From: Marinobacter salarius
GTDB lineage: Bacteria > Pseudomonadota > Gammaproteobacteria > Pseudomonadales > Oleiphilaceae
DNA: 64,000 nucleotides
Assembly: GCF_032922745.1 (NCBI RefSeq)
Contig: NZ_CP136693.1
Coordinates: 434,001-498,000 of the forward strand
Direction of reading: 5' to 3'
The number at the start of each line of letters is the position of its first letter. Position 1 is the first letter of the stretch. Positions 7,750-17,401 of this stretch are shown piece after piece. A model generated the notes under the pieces. The model saw only the letters and a list, made by a program, of their open reading frames with translations. It was not told the origin of the DNA and ran no database searches. The translations under genes were made by a program, and so were the position numbers.

Positions 7750-8835
7750 TCAACGCTCCATGAAGAACCGGTCGATCCACTTCGGATCGACGCTACCCAG
7801 GGTCGGGAAATGCCAGCGTGGCTTCAGGTCCTTGTCGATCAACAATGCCCGGACGCCTTCCGCAAACTCACCCATTTTCAGGCTGCGCTTTGATATCTGA
7901 AGCTCCTTGTCGAATACCTGGGCCAGGCTGTCGTGCAAGGTGTCGTGAAAGTGTCGCCAATACACGGTGAGGGCCGCCGGTGAAGCTGCGGCCACGGTTT
8001 TGACCGCCTCGATCAACCAGGGGGCCTCGCCAGCGTACTGGCCGAGATTATCCACCACGTCCACCAGCGAATCGCCATCGGTGAGGGCCTGGATCACATC
8101 AAAGTGCTCGCGCACCACAGACTGGGGCAGTGCCTCACGGGAGCCTGCCTCGAACCGGCGCAATACTTTACTGACGGCACCGTGAGCTTCATCACCAAAG
8201 CCGGACTGTTGCAGGGCCTGCTTGACCTCGTCGCGCATATCGTGGTGAATAAAACGGTCCGCTAGTCCGGTAAAGATGGCATCGGTAGCGTTCATACGCG
8301 CGCAGGTCAGGCCCAGGAACAGCCCAATCCGCCCCGGCATCTTGTTAAAGAACCAGCCAGCGCCCACATCCGGGTACAGGCCAATGCTTACTTCCGGCAT
8401 TGCCACGCGCGTATATTCTGTTACCACCCGGTGAGAGCCGCCTGACATCAGGCCCAGGCCGCCGCCAATCACCAGTCCGTTACCCCAGACGATAAACGGC
8501 TTGGGGTAGGTGTGTATCTGGTAATCCAGTTCGTACTCGTCGGTGAAGAAGATATCTCCTTCACTGGCGGTAAGGCTTTCGGACCGGGGTTCGGTCATAT
8601 CCTGGTACAGCGCCACAATGTCGCCACCGACACACAGGGCCTTGTCGCCCTCGCCTTCCAGCCAGACGGCGCCGATGGCGTCGTTCGCGGCCCACTGATC
8701 CAGTTTGGGTTTCAGCAGATGGATCATTTCCAGCGACAGTGCGTTCATCGAACGAGGAGTGTTCAGCCGCGCAACACCGATGCGCTTGCCGCCGGCAGCT
8801 TCCAGTTCTTCAAAAATAACGACTTGATTGCTCAT
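7750..8835 (-). CDS. 3-hydroxyisobutyryl-CoA hydrolase (crotonase superfamily)
   Basis: A 361-residue crotonase-fold protein. It is longer than the 260-residue hydratases because it carries the C-terminal extension of 3-hydroxyisobutyryl-CoA hydrolases. The oxyanion-hole segments are CVGGDIVALYQD and NGLVIGGGLGLMSG, and the 'MPEVSIGLYPDVGAGWF' block with its catalytic Glu/Asp is typical of this hydrolase group. It removes CoA from 3-hydroxyisobutyryl-CoA, so that toxic methacrylyl-CoA does not accumulate. It lies between the hydratase and mmsB, exactly where the pathway requires it. An enoyl-CoA hydratase function is the alternative but is less likely given length and context. Confidence 0.92.
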   Translation of the reverse strand: MSNQVVIFEELEAAGGKRIGVARLNTPRSMNALSLEMIHLLKPKLDQWAANDAIGAVWLEGEGDKALCVGGDIVALYQDMTEPRSESLTASEGDIFFTDEYELDYQIHTYPKPFIVWGNGLVIGGGLGLMSGGSHRVVTEYTRVAMPEVSIGLYPDVGAGWFFNKMPGRIGLFLGLTCARMNATDAIFTGLADRFIHHDMRDEVKQALQQSGFGDEAHGAVSKVLRRFEAGSREALPQSVVREHFDVIQALTDGDSLVDVVDNLGQYAGEAPWLIEAVKTVAAASPAALTVYWRHFHDTLHDSLAQVFDKELQISKRSLKMGEFAEGVRALLIDKDLKPRWHFPTLGSVDPKWIDRFFMER

Positions 8836-8888
8836 ACCATTAACTCAGTAGTCCGGCCCGGTTTATCGGTTCTTTTTAGCGGTTGTCT

Positions 8889-9668
8889 TTATCGGTTCTT
8901 CCATTCCGGCGTGCGCTTTTCTAGGAATGAATTCACCCCTTCACGCTGGTCTTCGGTACTGAACAGGTCGACAAACAGTTCCCGCTCCATGCGCCAGCCA
9001 TCGTCGTGGCTGCGACCATCACGGGCACTCATCACCAGGGTCTTGCAGCGGGCAACGGACGACGGGCTCTGCTTGCCGGCCATCTCCGCCAGCTCCAGCG
9101 CCTTGTCGAGGGCTGCGCCCTGCGGCACCACTTCTTCCACCAGCCCGATGCTCAGGGCCTTGTCGGCCTTGATACGCTCACCACACAGAATCATGCGCTT
9201 GGCCCAGCCTTCGCCGACCAGCCAGGGCAGGTTCTGGGTGCCACCGGCACAGGGCAACAGGCCAACGGTGGCCTCTGGCAATGCCATCTGGGCATGCTCC
9301 TCGGCAATCCGGATGTCACAGGCCAGGGCACACTCCAGGCCACCCCCCATGGCATAGCCGTTCACGGCCGCAATCGACACGCCACGGAAGCGAACCAGGG
9401 CATCGAATGCCTGACCAAACGCCTGCGCCATGACACTTGCGTTACCAATGTCGCCATCGGCAAAGGCCTTGAGGTCGGCACCGGCGGAGAAAAACTTTTC
9501 GCCCTGGCCAGTGACCACCAGCGCAAAGATATTGCGATCGGCGTTGAGCGCCTCAATCGTCTCTTCCAGCGCTTTCAAAGAAGCCTTGGTCCAGGTATTG
9601 GCCGGTGGATTGTTAATGGTGATGATCGCGGTGTGACCGCGTTTTTCCAACTGAATCAATTCGCTCAT
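8889..9668 (-). CDS. Enoyl-CoA hydratase (methacrylyl-CoA hydration in valine degradation)
   Basis: A 259-residue crotonase-family hydratase. The two oxyanion-hole loops are FSAGADLKAFADGD and NGYAMGGGLECALACD, followed by the acidic segment ALPEATVGLLPCAGGTQNLP, which carries one of the Glu residues that activate water. Length and organisation are those of standard enoyl-CoA hydratases. In the cluster it should hydrate methacrylyl-CoA to 3-hydroxyisobutyryl-CoA, between the acyl-CoA dehydrogenase upstream and the hydrolase downstream. The substrate is inferred from the neighbours, and it may also accept other short enoyl-CoAs. Confidence 0.92.
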   Translation of the reverse strand: MSELIQLEKRGHTAIITINNPPANTWTKASLKALEETIEALNADRNIFALVVTGQGEKFFSAGADLKAFADGDIGNASVMAQAFGQAFDALVRFRGVSIAAVNGYAMGGGLECALACDIRIAEEHAQMALPEATVGLLPCAGGTQNLPWLVGEGWAKRMILCGERIKADKALSIGLVEEVVPQGAALDKALELAEMAGKQSPSSVARCKTLVMSARDGRSHDDGWRMERELFVDLFSTEDQREGVNSFLEKRTPEWKNR

Positions 9669-9725
9669 GTGAATTCTCGCCTTTTGTTAGTTGGCTGGGG
9701 CTTTTTACCTGATGGGCTGAGGCTC

Positions 9726-10892
9726 TTATTGGATAGCTTCAGCGACACCAGGCTCCAGTAGCCGGCGGGCTACGATCAGCCGCATGATTTCGTTGGTGCC
9801 TTCCAGAATCTGATGCACCCGCAGATCGCGTACGTAGCGCTCCAGCGGATACTCGCGGATATAGCCGTAACCACCGTGGAGCTGAAGTGCTTCGTTGCAC
9901 ACCTCGAAACACGCATCGGTGGCGAAACGCTTGGCCATGGCGCAATGCAGCGTGGCTTCGGTATCGCCCTGATCGAGCCGGTAGGCTGCCAGGCGAACCA
10001 TCTGCCGCGCGGCTACCAGGTTGGTTGCCATATCCGCCAGTTTGAACTGCAGCGCCTGAAAGCCCGCCAGGGCCTGGCCGAACTGCTCGCGCTCGTGCAT
10101 GTAATTGCGGGCACGCAGCAGCGCCGCCTGGGCACCACCCATGGAGCAGGTGGCAATGTTCAGGCGCCCGCCGTCCAGGCCTTTCATGGCGATCATGAAG
10201 CCCTGACCTTCTTCACCCAGCCGGTTATTGGCCGGCACGCGTACGTTCTCGAAAGTAATCTGGCGGGTGGGCTGGCTGTTCCAGCCCATTTTTTCCTCGG
10301 CCTTGCCGTAGTGGATGCCATCACTGTCAGCGGGCACCACAAATGCACTAATGCCCTTGGGACCACTGCCCGGCTCACCGGTACGGGCCATTACCACCAG
10401 CATCTGGGTGGCGCCGGCGCCAGAAATAAACACCTTGCTGCCGTTCAGTACGTAACTGTCGCCGTCCCGTGTGGCCTTGGTGCGCAGGTTACCGGCGTCA
10501 GAGCCGGCACCCGGCTCCGTCAGGCAGTACGAACCCAGCCACTCACCACTGGCCATTTTCGGGGCGATCTGTTGCTGGATGTCGGAATTGCCAAACTGTG
10601 CGACCATCCAGGTCGCCATATTGTGGATGGTGATGTAGGCGGCCGTGGAAGGACAGGCAGCCGCCAGTTCTTCCACAATCACGCTGGTATCCAGCCGCGA
10701 CAGCCCCATGCCGCCCTGGGCTTCCGGCGTGTAAATACCGCAAAAGCCCATCTCACCGGCCTCGCGAATCACTTCCACTGGAAACACATGCTCGGCATCC
10801 CATTCGGCGGCGTGAGGCGCCATGGCCTTTTCCGCGAAGGCCCTGGCGGCCTTGCGGAAGGCCAGCTGATCTTCGGTCAGATCAAAGTTCAT
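9726..10892 (-). CDS. Acyl-CoA dehydrogenase (probable isobutyryl-CoA dehydrogenase)
   Basis: A 388-residue FAD-dependent acyl-CoA dehydrogenase, typical length, with the family blocks GSYCLTEPGAGSDAGNL (FAD and substrate binding), an ETF-facing middle domain, and the C-terminal LHGGYGYIREYPLERYVRD with HQILEGTNEIMR, whose Glu is in the position of the catalytic base in short-chain members. It transfers electrons through ETF to the quinone pool. Position between mmsA and the enoyl-CoA hydratase points to isobutyryl-CoA to methacrylyl-CoA conversion. The gap to mmsA is only 9 bases, so the two are very likely cotranscribed. Confidence 0.94.
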   Translation of the reverse strand: MNFDLTEDQLAFRKAARAFAEKAMAPHAAEWDAEHVFPVEVIREAGEMGFCGIYTPEAQGGMGLSRLDTSVIVEELAAACPSTAAYITIHNMATWMVAQFGNSDIQQQIAPKMASGEWLGSYCLTEPGAGSDAGNLRTKATRDGDSYVLNGSKVFISGAGATQMLVVMARTGEPGSGPKGISAFVVPADSDGIHYGKAEEKMGWNSQPTRQITFENVRVPANNRLGEEGQGFMIAMKGLDGGRLNIATCSMGGAQAALLRARNYMHEREQFGQALAGFQALQFKLADMATNLVAARQMVRLAAYRLDQGDTEATLHCAMAKRFATDACFEVCNEALQLHGGYGYIREYPLERYVRDLRVHQILEGTNEIMRLIVARRLLEPGVAEAIQ

Positions 10893-10901
10893 GTGCTCCC
10901 C

Positions 10902-12392
10902 TTACCGCATGCGGATGGAGAAGTTGGTTTCAGCCACCGCATCGCTGCTGAACCAGCGACAGGTAATGGTCTTGGTCTCGGTGTAGAACTTCACCGCCTG
11001 CTTGCCATAGGCGTGCTGGTCACCGTAGAAGGAGCCTTTCCAGCCAGTGAAGGAGAAGAACGGCAGGGGCACCGGAATGGGCACGTTGATACCCACCTGA
11101 CCCACTTCAATCTCATGTTGGTAGCGGCGTGCCGCACCACCGGAACTGGTAAAGATGGATGTACCGTTGCCATAGGGGCTGTCGTTTACCAGGTTGATGG
11201 CGTCTTCCAGGGTATCCACTTCCATGCAGGCCAGCACCGGGCCGAAAATCTCTTCCTTGTAGACATCCATGTTCGGCTTGACCCCGGCGAACAGCGTCGG
11301 TCCTACCCAGTTGCCATCGGGCAGGCCATCAACGGTGCAATTGCGACCATCCAACAGCAGTTTGGCGCCCTCTTCCTCACCGCGGGTAATCAGTGATTCC
11401 ACGCGATCCTTCGCCTGTTTGCTAATGATCGGGCCATAGCTGGCTTCTTTGTCGTTCCAGGCACCGGGCCTGACCGCAGCCAGGGCTTCCTTCACCTCCG
11501 GAATCCATTCCTGGGCCTCGCCCACGAACACGGCTACGGAGATCGCCATACAGCGCTGGCCGGCAGCACCAACGGATGCGCCCACCAGAGCCTTGACCAC
11601 CTGATTCTTATCGGCATCCGGCAGGATCACCATGTGGTTCTTGGCACCTGCGAAACTCTGCACGCGCTTCATGTTACGGGTGCCGGTTTCGTAGATATAA
11701 CGGCCCACCGGCACGGAGCCAACAAACGACACGGCCTTGATGGCTGGATCGGTCAGCAGCACGTCTACCTGTTCTTTACCGCCGTGGACGACCTGCAACA
11801 CACCCTTGGGGGCGCCTGCTTCTTCAAACAGCTCCGCCAGACGCGTCGGGGTCAGCGGGTCCTGCTCGGACGGTTTGAGAATGAAGGTGTTACCGGAAGC
11901 AATGGCCATCGGGAACATCCACAGCGGGATCATGGCCGGGAAGTTGAACGGCGTGATACCGGCACAGACACCCAGCGGCTGGGTGTAGGAATAGGTGTCA
12001 ATTTCACGAGCCACGTTCTCAACGGTTTCACCCATCATCAGCGAGGGGATGTTGGCTGCGTGCTCTACAACTTCGATACCGCGCCATACGTCACCCTTGG
12101 CGTCCTCGAAGGTTTTGCCGGTTTCGCTGGACAGGATCTCGGCGATTTCATCATGGTGCTCTTTCAGCAGGGCCTGGTAACGCATCATCACCCGGGCGCG
12201 CTCGGAGACCGGGACCTCTTTCCAGGTCTTGAACACTTCGCCTGCGTTGTCGATAGCGCGACGCATCTCGGCGTCTGTGGTGCAGGGCGCACGTGCTATG
12301 ACTTCGTTGGTGGCAGGATCGGTAACGTCAATCCACTGGTCAGTTTGGCTCTGTACGAATTCACCGGCGATATAAAGGGGTACGTTTTTCAT
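10902..12392 (-). CDS. mmsA: Methylmalonate-semialdehyde dehydrogenase (CoA-acylating)
   Basis: A 496-residue aldehyde dehydrogenase that turns methylmalonate semialdehyde into propionyl-CoA, CO2 and NADH. The N-terminus ([20 protein letters not shown]) and the active-site Cys in [14 protein letters not shown] match MmsA rather than ordinary aldehyde dehydrogenases. The Cys lies in the 'GQRCMA' form that characterises the CoA-dependent group. The ATG at 12392 is chosen because AGGGA lies 8 bases upstream. An ATG 6 codons earlier (12410) has no good ribosome site. It is the first gene of the valine cluster and is transcribed away from the AraC regulator, which starts 150 bases further on the other strand. 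Confidence 0.95.
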   Translation of the reverse strand: MKNVPLYIAGEFVQSQTDQWIDVTDPATNEVIARAPCTTDAEMRRAIDNAGEVFKTWKEVPVSERARVMMRYQALLKEHHDEIAEILSSETGKTFEDAKGDVWRGIEVVEHAANIPSLMMGETVENVAREIDTYSYTQPLGVCAGITPFNFPAMIPLWMFPMAIASGNTFILKPSEQDPLTPTRLAELFEEAGAPKGVLQVVHGGKEQVDVLLTDPAIKAVSFVGSVPVGRYIYETGTRNMKRVQSFAGAKNHMVILPDADKNQVVKALVGASVGAAGQRCMAISVAVFVGEAQEWIPEVKEALAAVRPGAWNDKEASYGPIISKQAKDRVESLITRGEEEGAKLLLDGRNCTVDGLPDGNWVGPTLFAGVKPNMDVYKEEIFGPVLACMEVDTLEDAINLVNDSPYGNGTSIFTSSGGAARRYQHEIEVGQVGINVPIPVPLPFFSFTGWKGSFYGDQHAYGKQAVKFYTETKTITCRWFSSDAVAETNFSIRMR

Positions 12393-12541
12393 AGCGATAT
12401 TCCCTGTCATTGTTGTAGGTAATTGGGCCTGAGCCCTAAGGTTGATACCGATCCTAGCACAGCCCTCTACCGCTTAATGATTGACTAAGTTTCGACCATG
12501 ATGGACTATCTTTCGAAATCACAGGAAAGAAGATACCCACG

Positions 12542-13417
12542 ATGACCAAGACGTCCCAGTGGCCTGTACCGCCAGACAGCATTCGATATGTCATTCCTGA
12601 CCCGGTTATACGCGGCTTGTCACGACACCCCCTGACCCGTGACCTGTACCCGCTCGCCTTCGGCCACTACCGCCGCGCTGCAGGCCACCACATGCACCGG
12701 GAACACCATAACGACGATCTTTTGATCCATTGCACGGAGGGGGAAGCCTACCTGAGCGTTGAGGACGAACCCTGCCTGATACGGGCGGGTGACCTGGTGC
12801 TGATACCGGCCGGCGCCGCACACCGATACACCGCCGCACCGGAGAACCCATGGACAATCCATTGGGTTCACTACGCGGGCCCGCTGACGGAACATTTTCG
12901 AGAGCACATGGGGTTTACCGAGGGCATCTACGTTCAACACATCGGGCGACAACCCAGGTTACTCGTGGATTTCAACGGCCTGCTTTCGGTACGGCAAACC
13001 GGCTTCCGCACTCCCGGCCTGGTGCATGTGGCCAACCGCCTGCGCCAACTGCTGGCGGCCGTCCCCCTGAGTGTCGGTGAGGCAGGCCATGCGCAGCAGC
13101 CGGACCTGGATATCATCCATAATTTCATGCGGGAGCATCTGGATGAGCGCATCACCCTCCATCAACTGGCGGACCTGACCGGGCTCTCTCCCGCGCACTT
13201 TGCCACCCGCTACCGGGCCCTGACCGGCGTCTCCCCGATCCAACACTTCCTGCACCTGAAAGTGGAACAGGCCTGCCAGTTGCTGGACACCACGGATCAT
13301 TCCTTTACCCAGATCAGCAGCCTTCTGGGTTATGACGACAATTACTATTTTTCGCGACTGTTCAAGAAGGTCATGGGCCAATCCCCCACCGACTACCGCC
13401 ACACCCATCGCCATTAA
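12542..13417 (+). CDS. AraC-family regulator, probable MmsR-type activator of the valine cluster
   Basis: A 291-residue protein. The N-terminal cupin-like sensing domain includes LIHCTEGEAYLSVEDEP and RAGDLVLIPAGAAHRYTA. The C-terminal pair of HTH motifs of the AraC/XylS type includes ITLHQLADLTGLSPAHFATR and SSLLGYDDNYYFSRLFKK, then 'GQSPTDYR'. It is divergent from mmsA across a 150-base intergenic region, the same arrangement as mmsR-mmsAB in Pseudomonas, where MmsR activates the operon. The regulatory role is inferred from position. An AGGAAAG ribosome site lies a little upstream of the ATG. Confidence 0.88.
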   Translation: MTKTSQWPVPPDSIRYVIPDPVIRGLSRHPLTRDLYPLAFGHYRRAAGHHMHREHHNDDLLIHCTEGEAYLSVEDEPCLIRAGDLVLIPAGAAHRYTAAPENPWTIHWVHYAGPLTEHFREHMGFTEGIYVQHIGRQPRLLVDFNGLLSVRQTGFRTPGLVHVANRLRQLLAAVPLSVGEAGHAQQPDLDIIHNFMREHLDERITLHQLADLTGLSPAHFATRYRALTGVSPIQHFLHLKVEQACQLLDTTDHSFTQISSLLGYDDNYYFSRLFKKVMGQSPTDYRHTHRH

Positions 13418-13528
13418 CGCTTCATGATATTCCTTTCATAAAAGGGACTTGCGGTTGAAAAACTGACTCACACCCGGAGTTACTGCGTACAGGTTTGAAC
13501 ATTTACCGACAAAGAAGGAACACGGACC

Positions 13529-14584
13529 ATGGCGAATGCAAAAGGCTACGCAGCCGAATCAGCCGACTCAAAGCTGGCCCCCATCAGCTTTGAACGGCGT
13601 GAACCGCGCCCGGACGATGTCTCCATCGAGATTGACTACTGCGGCGTCTGCCACACCGATATCCACTTTGCCGAGAATGATTGGGGTGCTACCCAGTTCC
13701 CGGTGGTTCCGGGACACGAGATTATTGGCCGTGTCACCGCCGTCGGCTCCGACGTGACCGACTACAAGGTGGGCGACACGGTGGGCGTAGGCTGCATGGT
13801 GGACTCCTGCCGCACCTGTTCCGCCTGCGAAACCGGTCTTGAACAGTATTGCCAGGAGGGCATGACTGCTACCTACAATGGTGAAGACCGTTATGACGGC
13901 TCCATCACCTATGGCGGCTATTCCGACAGGGTTATCGTCAGCGAGCGCTTTGTGGTGAAGGTTCCGGAAAAGCTGGACCCGGTCTCCGCCGCCCCCCTTC
14001 TCTGCGCTGGCATTACCACCTACTCCCCCCTACGCCACTACGGCGTGCGAGCCGGCAACAAGGTGGGTGTGATCGGCATGGGCGGCCTCGGCCACATGGG
14101 CGTGAAATTCGCCAAGGCCCTGGGTGCAGAAGTAACCATCTTCACTCGTTCCGAGGGCAAGGTGGCTGAAGCGAAGCAGCAGGGCGCTGACCATGTCGTC
14201 GTCTCCACCGACGACCGTCAGATGGAAGCGGCCGCCGAGTCCTTCGACTTCATGCTGGACACCGTGCCGGTTCAGCACGACCTGAACCCATACCTGAACT
14301 GCCTGACCTTCGACGGCACCCACATCCTCGTGGGTTTGCTGGAACCGGTCGCCCCACCCCTGGAAGCCGGCGACCTGGTGTTCAAGCGCCGCGTATTAGC
14401 AGGATCTCTCATCGGAGGCATGCCTGAAACCCAGGAAGTGCTGGATTTCTGTGCCGATCATGGCATCACCTGCGACGTGGAAATGCTCGACATCAGAAAC
14501 ATCAACGAAGCCTACGAGCGCATGAAGAAAGGCGATGTGAAGTACCGTTTTGTGATCGACATGAAGACACTGAAAGCCGCTTAA
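13529..14584 (+). CDS. Zinc-dependent NAD(P) alcohol dehydrogenase (cinnamyl alcohol dehydrogenase/YahK type)
   Basis: A 351-residue medium-chain dehydrogenase. The catalytic-zinc motifs are CGVCHTDIHFAEN and PGHEIIGRV, and the structural-zinc Cys cluster lies in MVDSCRTCSACETGLEQYC. The nucleotide-binding turn is GMGGLGHMGVKFAKALGA. This pattern is that of the YahK/AdhC group, which reduces a broad range of aldehydes, usually with NADPH. It is likely monocistronic: an AraC gene ends 111 bases upstream on the same strand, and a strong stem-loop follows the stop codon. The physiological substrate is unknown. Confidence 0.92.
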   Translation: MANAKGYAAESADSKLAPISFERREPRPDDVSIEIDYCGVCHTDIHFAENDWGATQFPVVPGHEIIGRVTAVGSDVTDYKVGDTVGVGCMVDSCRTCSACETGLEQYCQEGMTATYNGEDRYDGSITYGGYSDRVIVSERFVVKVPEKLDPVSAAPLLCAGITTYSPLRHYGVRAGNKVGVIGMGGLGHMGVKFAKALGAEVTIFTRSEGKVAEAKQQGADHVVVSTDDRQMEAAAESFDFMLDTVPVQHDLNPYLNCLTFDGTHILVGLLEPVAPPLEAGDLVFKRRVLAGSLIGGMPETQEVLDFCADHGITCDVEMLDIRNINEAYERMKKGDVKYRFVIDMKTLKAA

Positions 14585-14595
14585 CCCAAAGGCGA

Positions 14596-14627
14596 GCCGC
14601 CAGTCGCGCTTCAACGGCGCTGGCGGC
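14596..14627 (+). repeat. Stem-loop after the alcohol dehydrogenase gene
   Basis: GCCGCCAG (14596-14603) and CTGGCGGC (14620-14627) form an 8-bp perfect stem starting 12 bases after the stop codon. No T-run follows, so it may protect the mRNA 3' end or act with Rho rather than as an intrinsic terminator. Confidence 0.5.
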
Positions 14628-14729
14628 GTCACCATGGCTGTCTCTGTACCATGAAACGACACACAAAGCTTACTGACCGTAACGTCCCTGTGACGTACCC
14701 TGTAACACTGCGAAAATCCGTCACCAGGG

Positions 14730-15929
14730 ATGCCTATGGGGTTTACCGTTCACCTGCCGACTTTGCTGCTGTTATCGGTCGCGATCAATCTATTGATCGG
14801 CGGGTTGCTATGGGCCATTTTCAAGCTTCGTTCCCGCCAGCATTGTTTCCGGTTGTGGGCGCTGGCGTGCCTGGCCTTCGCGGCAGGCACCCTGATTGCA
14901 GGCGCGCGAGCCTTTATCGATGCGCCCTGGATCACCGTTTTTCTGGCCCACGTATTTCTCGGCTTTTCGCCTTTTCTGGTCTTGGCCGGCCTGCAGCGTT
15001 TCTCCGGCAGAGCATCGCGTAAAACCCGCAGGTTCCGCCAGGTCCTTCGCTTCTCCGCGGCGAGCTATTTGCTCATTCTTCTGTTCTCCTTCCAAGGCGA
15101 CCCGCTGAATGCCCGCCTGCTAACAGCCCTCTTCTCCGCCGCCATTTTCAGCTTTGCGGTCTACACTCTGTCGAAACTGGACACCACGCCGTCGCTGCCT
15201 GTCAGGATTCTGAAGGTGCTGTTTACGATGCATGGGGTACTGATGATGTCCCAGGCACTGGTGATCGGCATGGACTGGTTTGGCCTGAATCAGGCCAATA
15301 CCGGTTTCGTGCTGCGGTTGATCCTCGTTAACCATATTCTGCTGGCTACCGCGACGACCCTGGCACTGCCGCTGCTGGCCTTTACCCATTCCGAACAACG
15401 CCTGAGAGTGATGGCTGAGCGCGACGGCCTGACCGGGCTCTATAACCGCCGCTCCCTGTTCCGGGAAGGCATCCGGGCCTATGACAAGGCGACACAGTCC
15501 CAGACGCAGTTGGCCGTACTGATGTTGGACCTGGATCACTTCAAACAAGTCAACGATCGCTGGGGGCACGCAGCCGGAGATGAAGCCCTCCGCCTGGTCG
15601 GCCGCACACTGAGACACGAATTGAGGGATGACGACATCATTGGCCGGGTCGGAGGAGAGGAATTTGCGGTGGTCCTTCGTATCACCGGTGATGACGACGT
15701 GCGCATCATCACCCACCGTCTGCTGGAAGCCATCGCCACCAACGGCCAGGAAATACAGGGTTTACCACTGTACATCTCTGCCAGCATTGGGGGGGTCGAA
15801 AAGGCCGACCGCCACAAAACCTTCGCAGATATGATGATCGAAGCCGACTCGGCGCTATACAATGCGAAAAACAAGGGACGGAACCGGGTGGAATTTGGAC
15901 ACTTAACCCCGGAGACCACAACTCCCTGA
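14730..15929 (+). CDS. Membrane-bound diguanylate cyclase (GGDEF)
   Basis: A 399-residue protein that makes cyclic di-GMP from two GTP. The N-terminal 220 residues contain several hydrophobic segments and no recognisable sensory domain, so it is probably an integral membrane sensor of unknown signal. The C-terminal GGDEF domain has DGLTGLYNRRSLF, the metal-binding DLDHFKQVNDRWGH and the active-site GGEEF (residues 308-312). An RDDD inhibitory I-site (299-302) lies five residues before it, so product inhibition is likely. An in-frame ATG two codons later (14736) is the better start by its AGGG ribosome site. Confidence 0.93.
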   Translation: MPMGFTVHLPTLLLLSVAINLLIGGLLWAIFKLRSRQHCFRLWALACLAFAAGTLIAGARAFIDAPWITVFLAHVFLGFSPFLVLAGLQRFSGRASRKTRRFRQVLRFSAASYLLILLFSFQGDPLNARLLTALFSAAIFSFAVYTLSKLDTTPSLPVRILKVLFTMHGVLMMSQALVIGMDWFGLNQANTGFVLRLILVNHILLATATTLALPLLAFTHSEQRLRVMAERDGLTGLYNRRSLFREGIRAYDKATQSQTQLAVLMLDLDHFKQVNDRWGHAAGDEALRLVGRTLRHELRDDDIIGRVGGEEFAVVLRITGDDDVRIITHRLLEAIATNGQEIQGLPLYISASIGGVEKADRHKTFADMMIEADSALYNAKNKGRNRVEFGHLTPETTTP

Positions 15930-15962
15930 GCGGCCCGACACCAACAATCCTCAGGAGGCTAT

Positions 15963-16775
15963 GTGACGCAACCCCCGGTATACACCGAGTCCAACGGTGC
16001 TGTGCTGACCATCATTCTGGCCCGCCCCGAAAAACGAAACGCCGTTGACCGCGAAACGGCCAACGCCCTGCACGAAGCTTTCACAGATTTTGAAGCCGAT
16101 GACAATCTCAAGGTGGCGGTGCTCTGGGGCGAAGGCGGCAACTTTTGCGCTGGCGCTGACCTGGAGGCCGTCGGCGACCCGGAGCGTCGCAACGAGATAG
16201 AGGCGACTGGAACAGCACCAGGCCCTATGGGCCCGTCCCGCATGGATCTCTCCAAACCCGTGATTGCGGCCGTATCCGGTTATGCGGTAGCGGGCGGCCT
16301 GGAGCTGGCTCTGCTGTGCGATATGAGGGTGGTCGAGGCATCCGCCACCTTTGGCGTATTCTGCCGCCGGTGGGGAGTCCCGCTGATTGATGGCGGCACC
16401 GTGCGCCTGCCTCGCATTATCGGCCACGGCAATGCGATGGACATGATCCTGACCGGGCGACCGGTTGGCGCCGACGAAGCCAAAACCATGGGGCTGGCAA
16501 ACCGGGTTGTGCCCGACGGTCAGGCTCGTTTCGCCGCCGAGGCCCTGGCGGCAGACATCGCCGGATTCCCTCAGAAATGCCTGCGCGCCGACCGACATTC
16601 CGCCATTCATCAGTGGGATCTAAAACTGTCCAAAGCATTGGCTGCCGAAGGAGCTGGCGGTTATCCTGTGGTGTTTGAAGAAGCCATTAAAGGCGCCGGC
16701 CGATTTACTGGCGGCGCCGGACGCCATGGCTCTTTTCGCGAGCCCAACGAACCCAAACCCAGCGAGCCTAAATGA
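15963..16775 (+). CDS. Enoyl-CoA hydratase/isomerase-family protein
   Basis: A 270-residue crotonase. Oxyanion-hole motifs are NFCAGADLEAVGD and SGYAVAGGLELALLCD. The GTG start at 15963 is chosen because a strong AGGAGG site lies 4 bases upstream and an ATG overlapping it is followed at once by a stop. The C-terminal tail (residues about 250-270, rich in Pro, Glu, Ser and Lys) is not part of the fold and may be unstructured. The stop overlaps the next gene, a metallophosphatase, by 4 bp, so it is part of the repair-gene run that follows. Its substrate is unknown and that partnership is unexplained. Confidence 0.88.
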   Translation: MTQPPVYTESNGAVLTIILARPEKRNAVDRETANALHEAFTDFEADDNLKVAVLWGEGGNFCAGADLEAVGDPERRNEIEATGTAPGPMGPSRMDLSKPVIAAVSGYAVAGGLELALLCDMRVVEASATFGVFCRRWGVPLIDGGTVRLPRIIGHGNAMDMILTGRPVGADEAKTMGLANRVVPDGQARFAAEALAADIAGFPQKCLRADRHSAIHQWDLKLSKALAAEGAGGYPVVFEEAIKGAGRFTGGAGRHGSFREPNEPKPSEPK

Positions 16776-17392
16776 GACTGGTCTGTATATCGGATACCCA
16801 CAGTATGCATCGTCAGGTTCCCGTACCCGACGGTGACGTGCTGATCCACGCCGGTGATTGCCTGGGAGTGGGCACCCTTGAGGAACTCGAGGATCTGGAC
16901 AACTGGTTTTCCGAACAGCCCCACCGCCACAAGATCCTGATTGCCGGCAACCACGACTGGTGCCTGCAGGATGAGCCTGCCGACGCAGAGGCATTGATCA
17001 GGAACGCCGTTTACCTTCGGGACAGAAGTATCGACATCGAAGGACTGAAATTCTGGGGCAGCCCCTGGACACCCATCTTTTTCGACTGGGCATTCAACCT
17101 CGAACGTGGAACCGCCATTGCGGAGCGCTGGGCGCAGATACCGTCGGACACTGACGTTCTTATCACCCATGGTCCGCCCGCAGGCATCCTTGATCAGGTG
17201 AACGAGTCACTGGCTGTAGGCTGCGGCGATCTGGCCTTGGAGTTGGAGCGGCTCACGCTCAAACTTCACATCTTCGGGCATATCCACGAAAGCTACGGCC
17301 AGCAAATGTTGAATGACTGCCTGTATGTCAACGCCAGCACCTGCACCGGCCAGTTCAAGCCGCTGAACCCACCGATCGTCGTGGATATCTGA
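16772..17392 (+). CDS. Calcineurin-like metallophosphoesterase
   Basis: A 206-residue protein with every motif of the family in order: ISDTHSMHRQ (residues 6-15), IHAGDCLGVG, ILIAGNHDWCL, LITHGPPAGILD and FGHIHESYG. These bind the dinuclear metal centre. It is close to the small bacterial and eukaryotic Ser/Thr phosphatase-like proteins (MPPED-like). The ATG overlaps the stop of the enoyl-CoA hydratase gene (ATGA), and FAN1 starts 9 bases after its stop. Substrate unknown: phosphodiester or phosphomonoester cleavage. Its position before a structure-specific nuclease gene suggests, but does not show, a role in nucleic-acid end processing. Confidence 0.88.
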   Translation: MRLVCISDTHSMHRQVPVPDGDVLIHAGDCLGVGTLEELEDLDNWFSEQPHRHKILIAGNHDWCLQDEPADAEALIRNAVYLRDRSIDIEGLKFWGSPWTPIFFDWAFNLERGTAIAERWAQIPSDTDVLITHGPPAGILDQVNESLAVGCGDLALELERLTLKLHIFGHIHESYGQQMLNDCLYVNASTCTGQFKPLNPPIVVDI

Positions 17393-17401
17393 CGCCCTGC
17401 C

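Noticed and set aside
9813..11396. A 527-codon open frame on the plus strand opposite the acyl-CoA dehydrogenase and mmsA
   Set aside because: It lies antisense to two genes with clear motifs, has no ribosome site and no recognisable domain. High GC opens such frames by codon bias.
13418..13460. A terminator after the AraC gene (CCTTT-cata-AAAGG)
   Set aside because: The stem is only 5 bp and AT-rich with no T-run, too weak to call.
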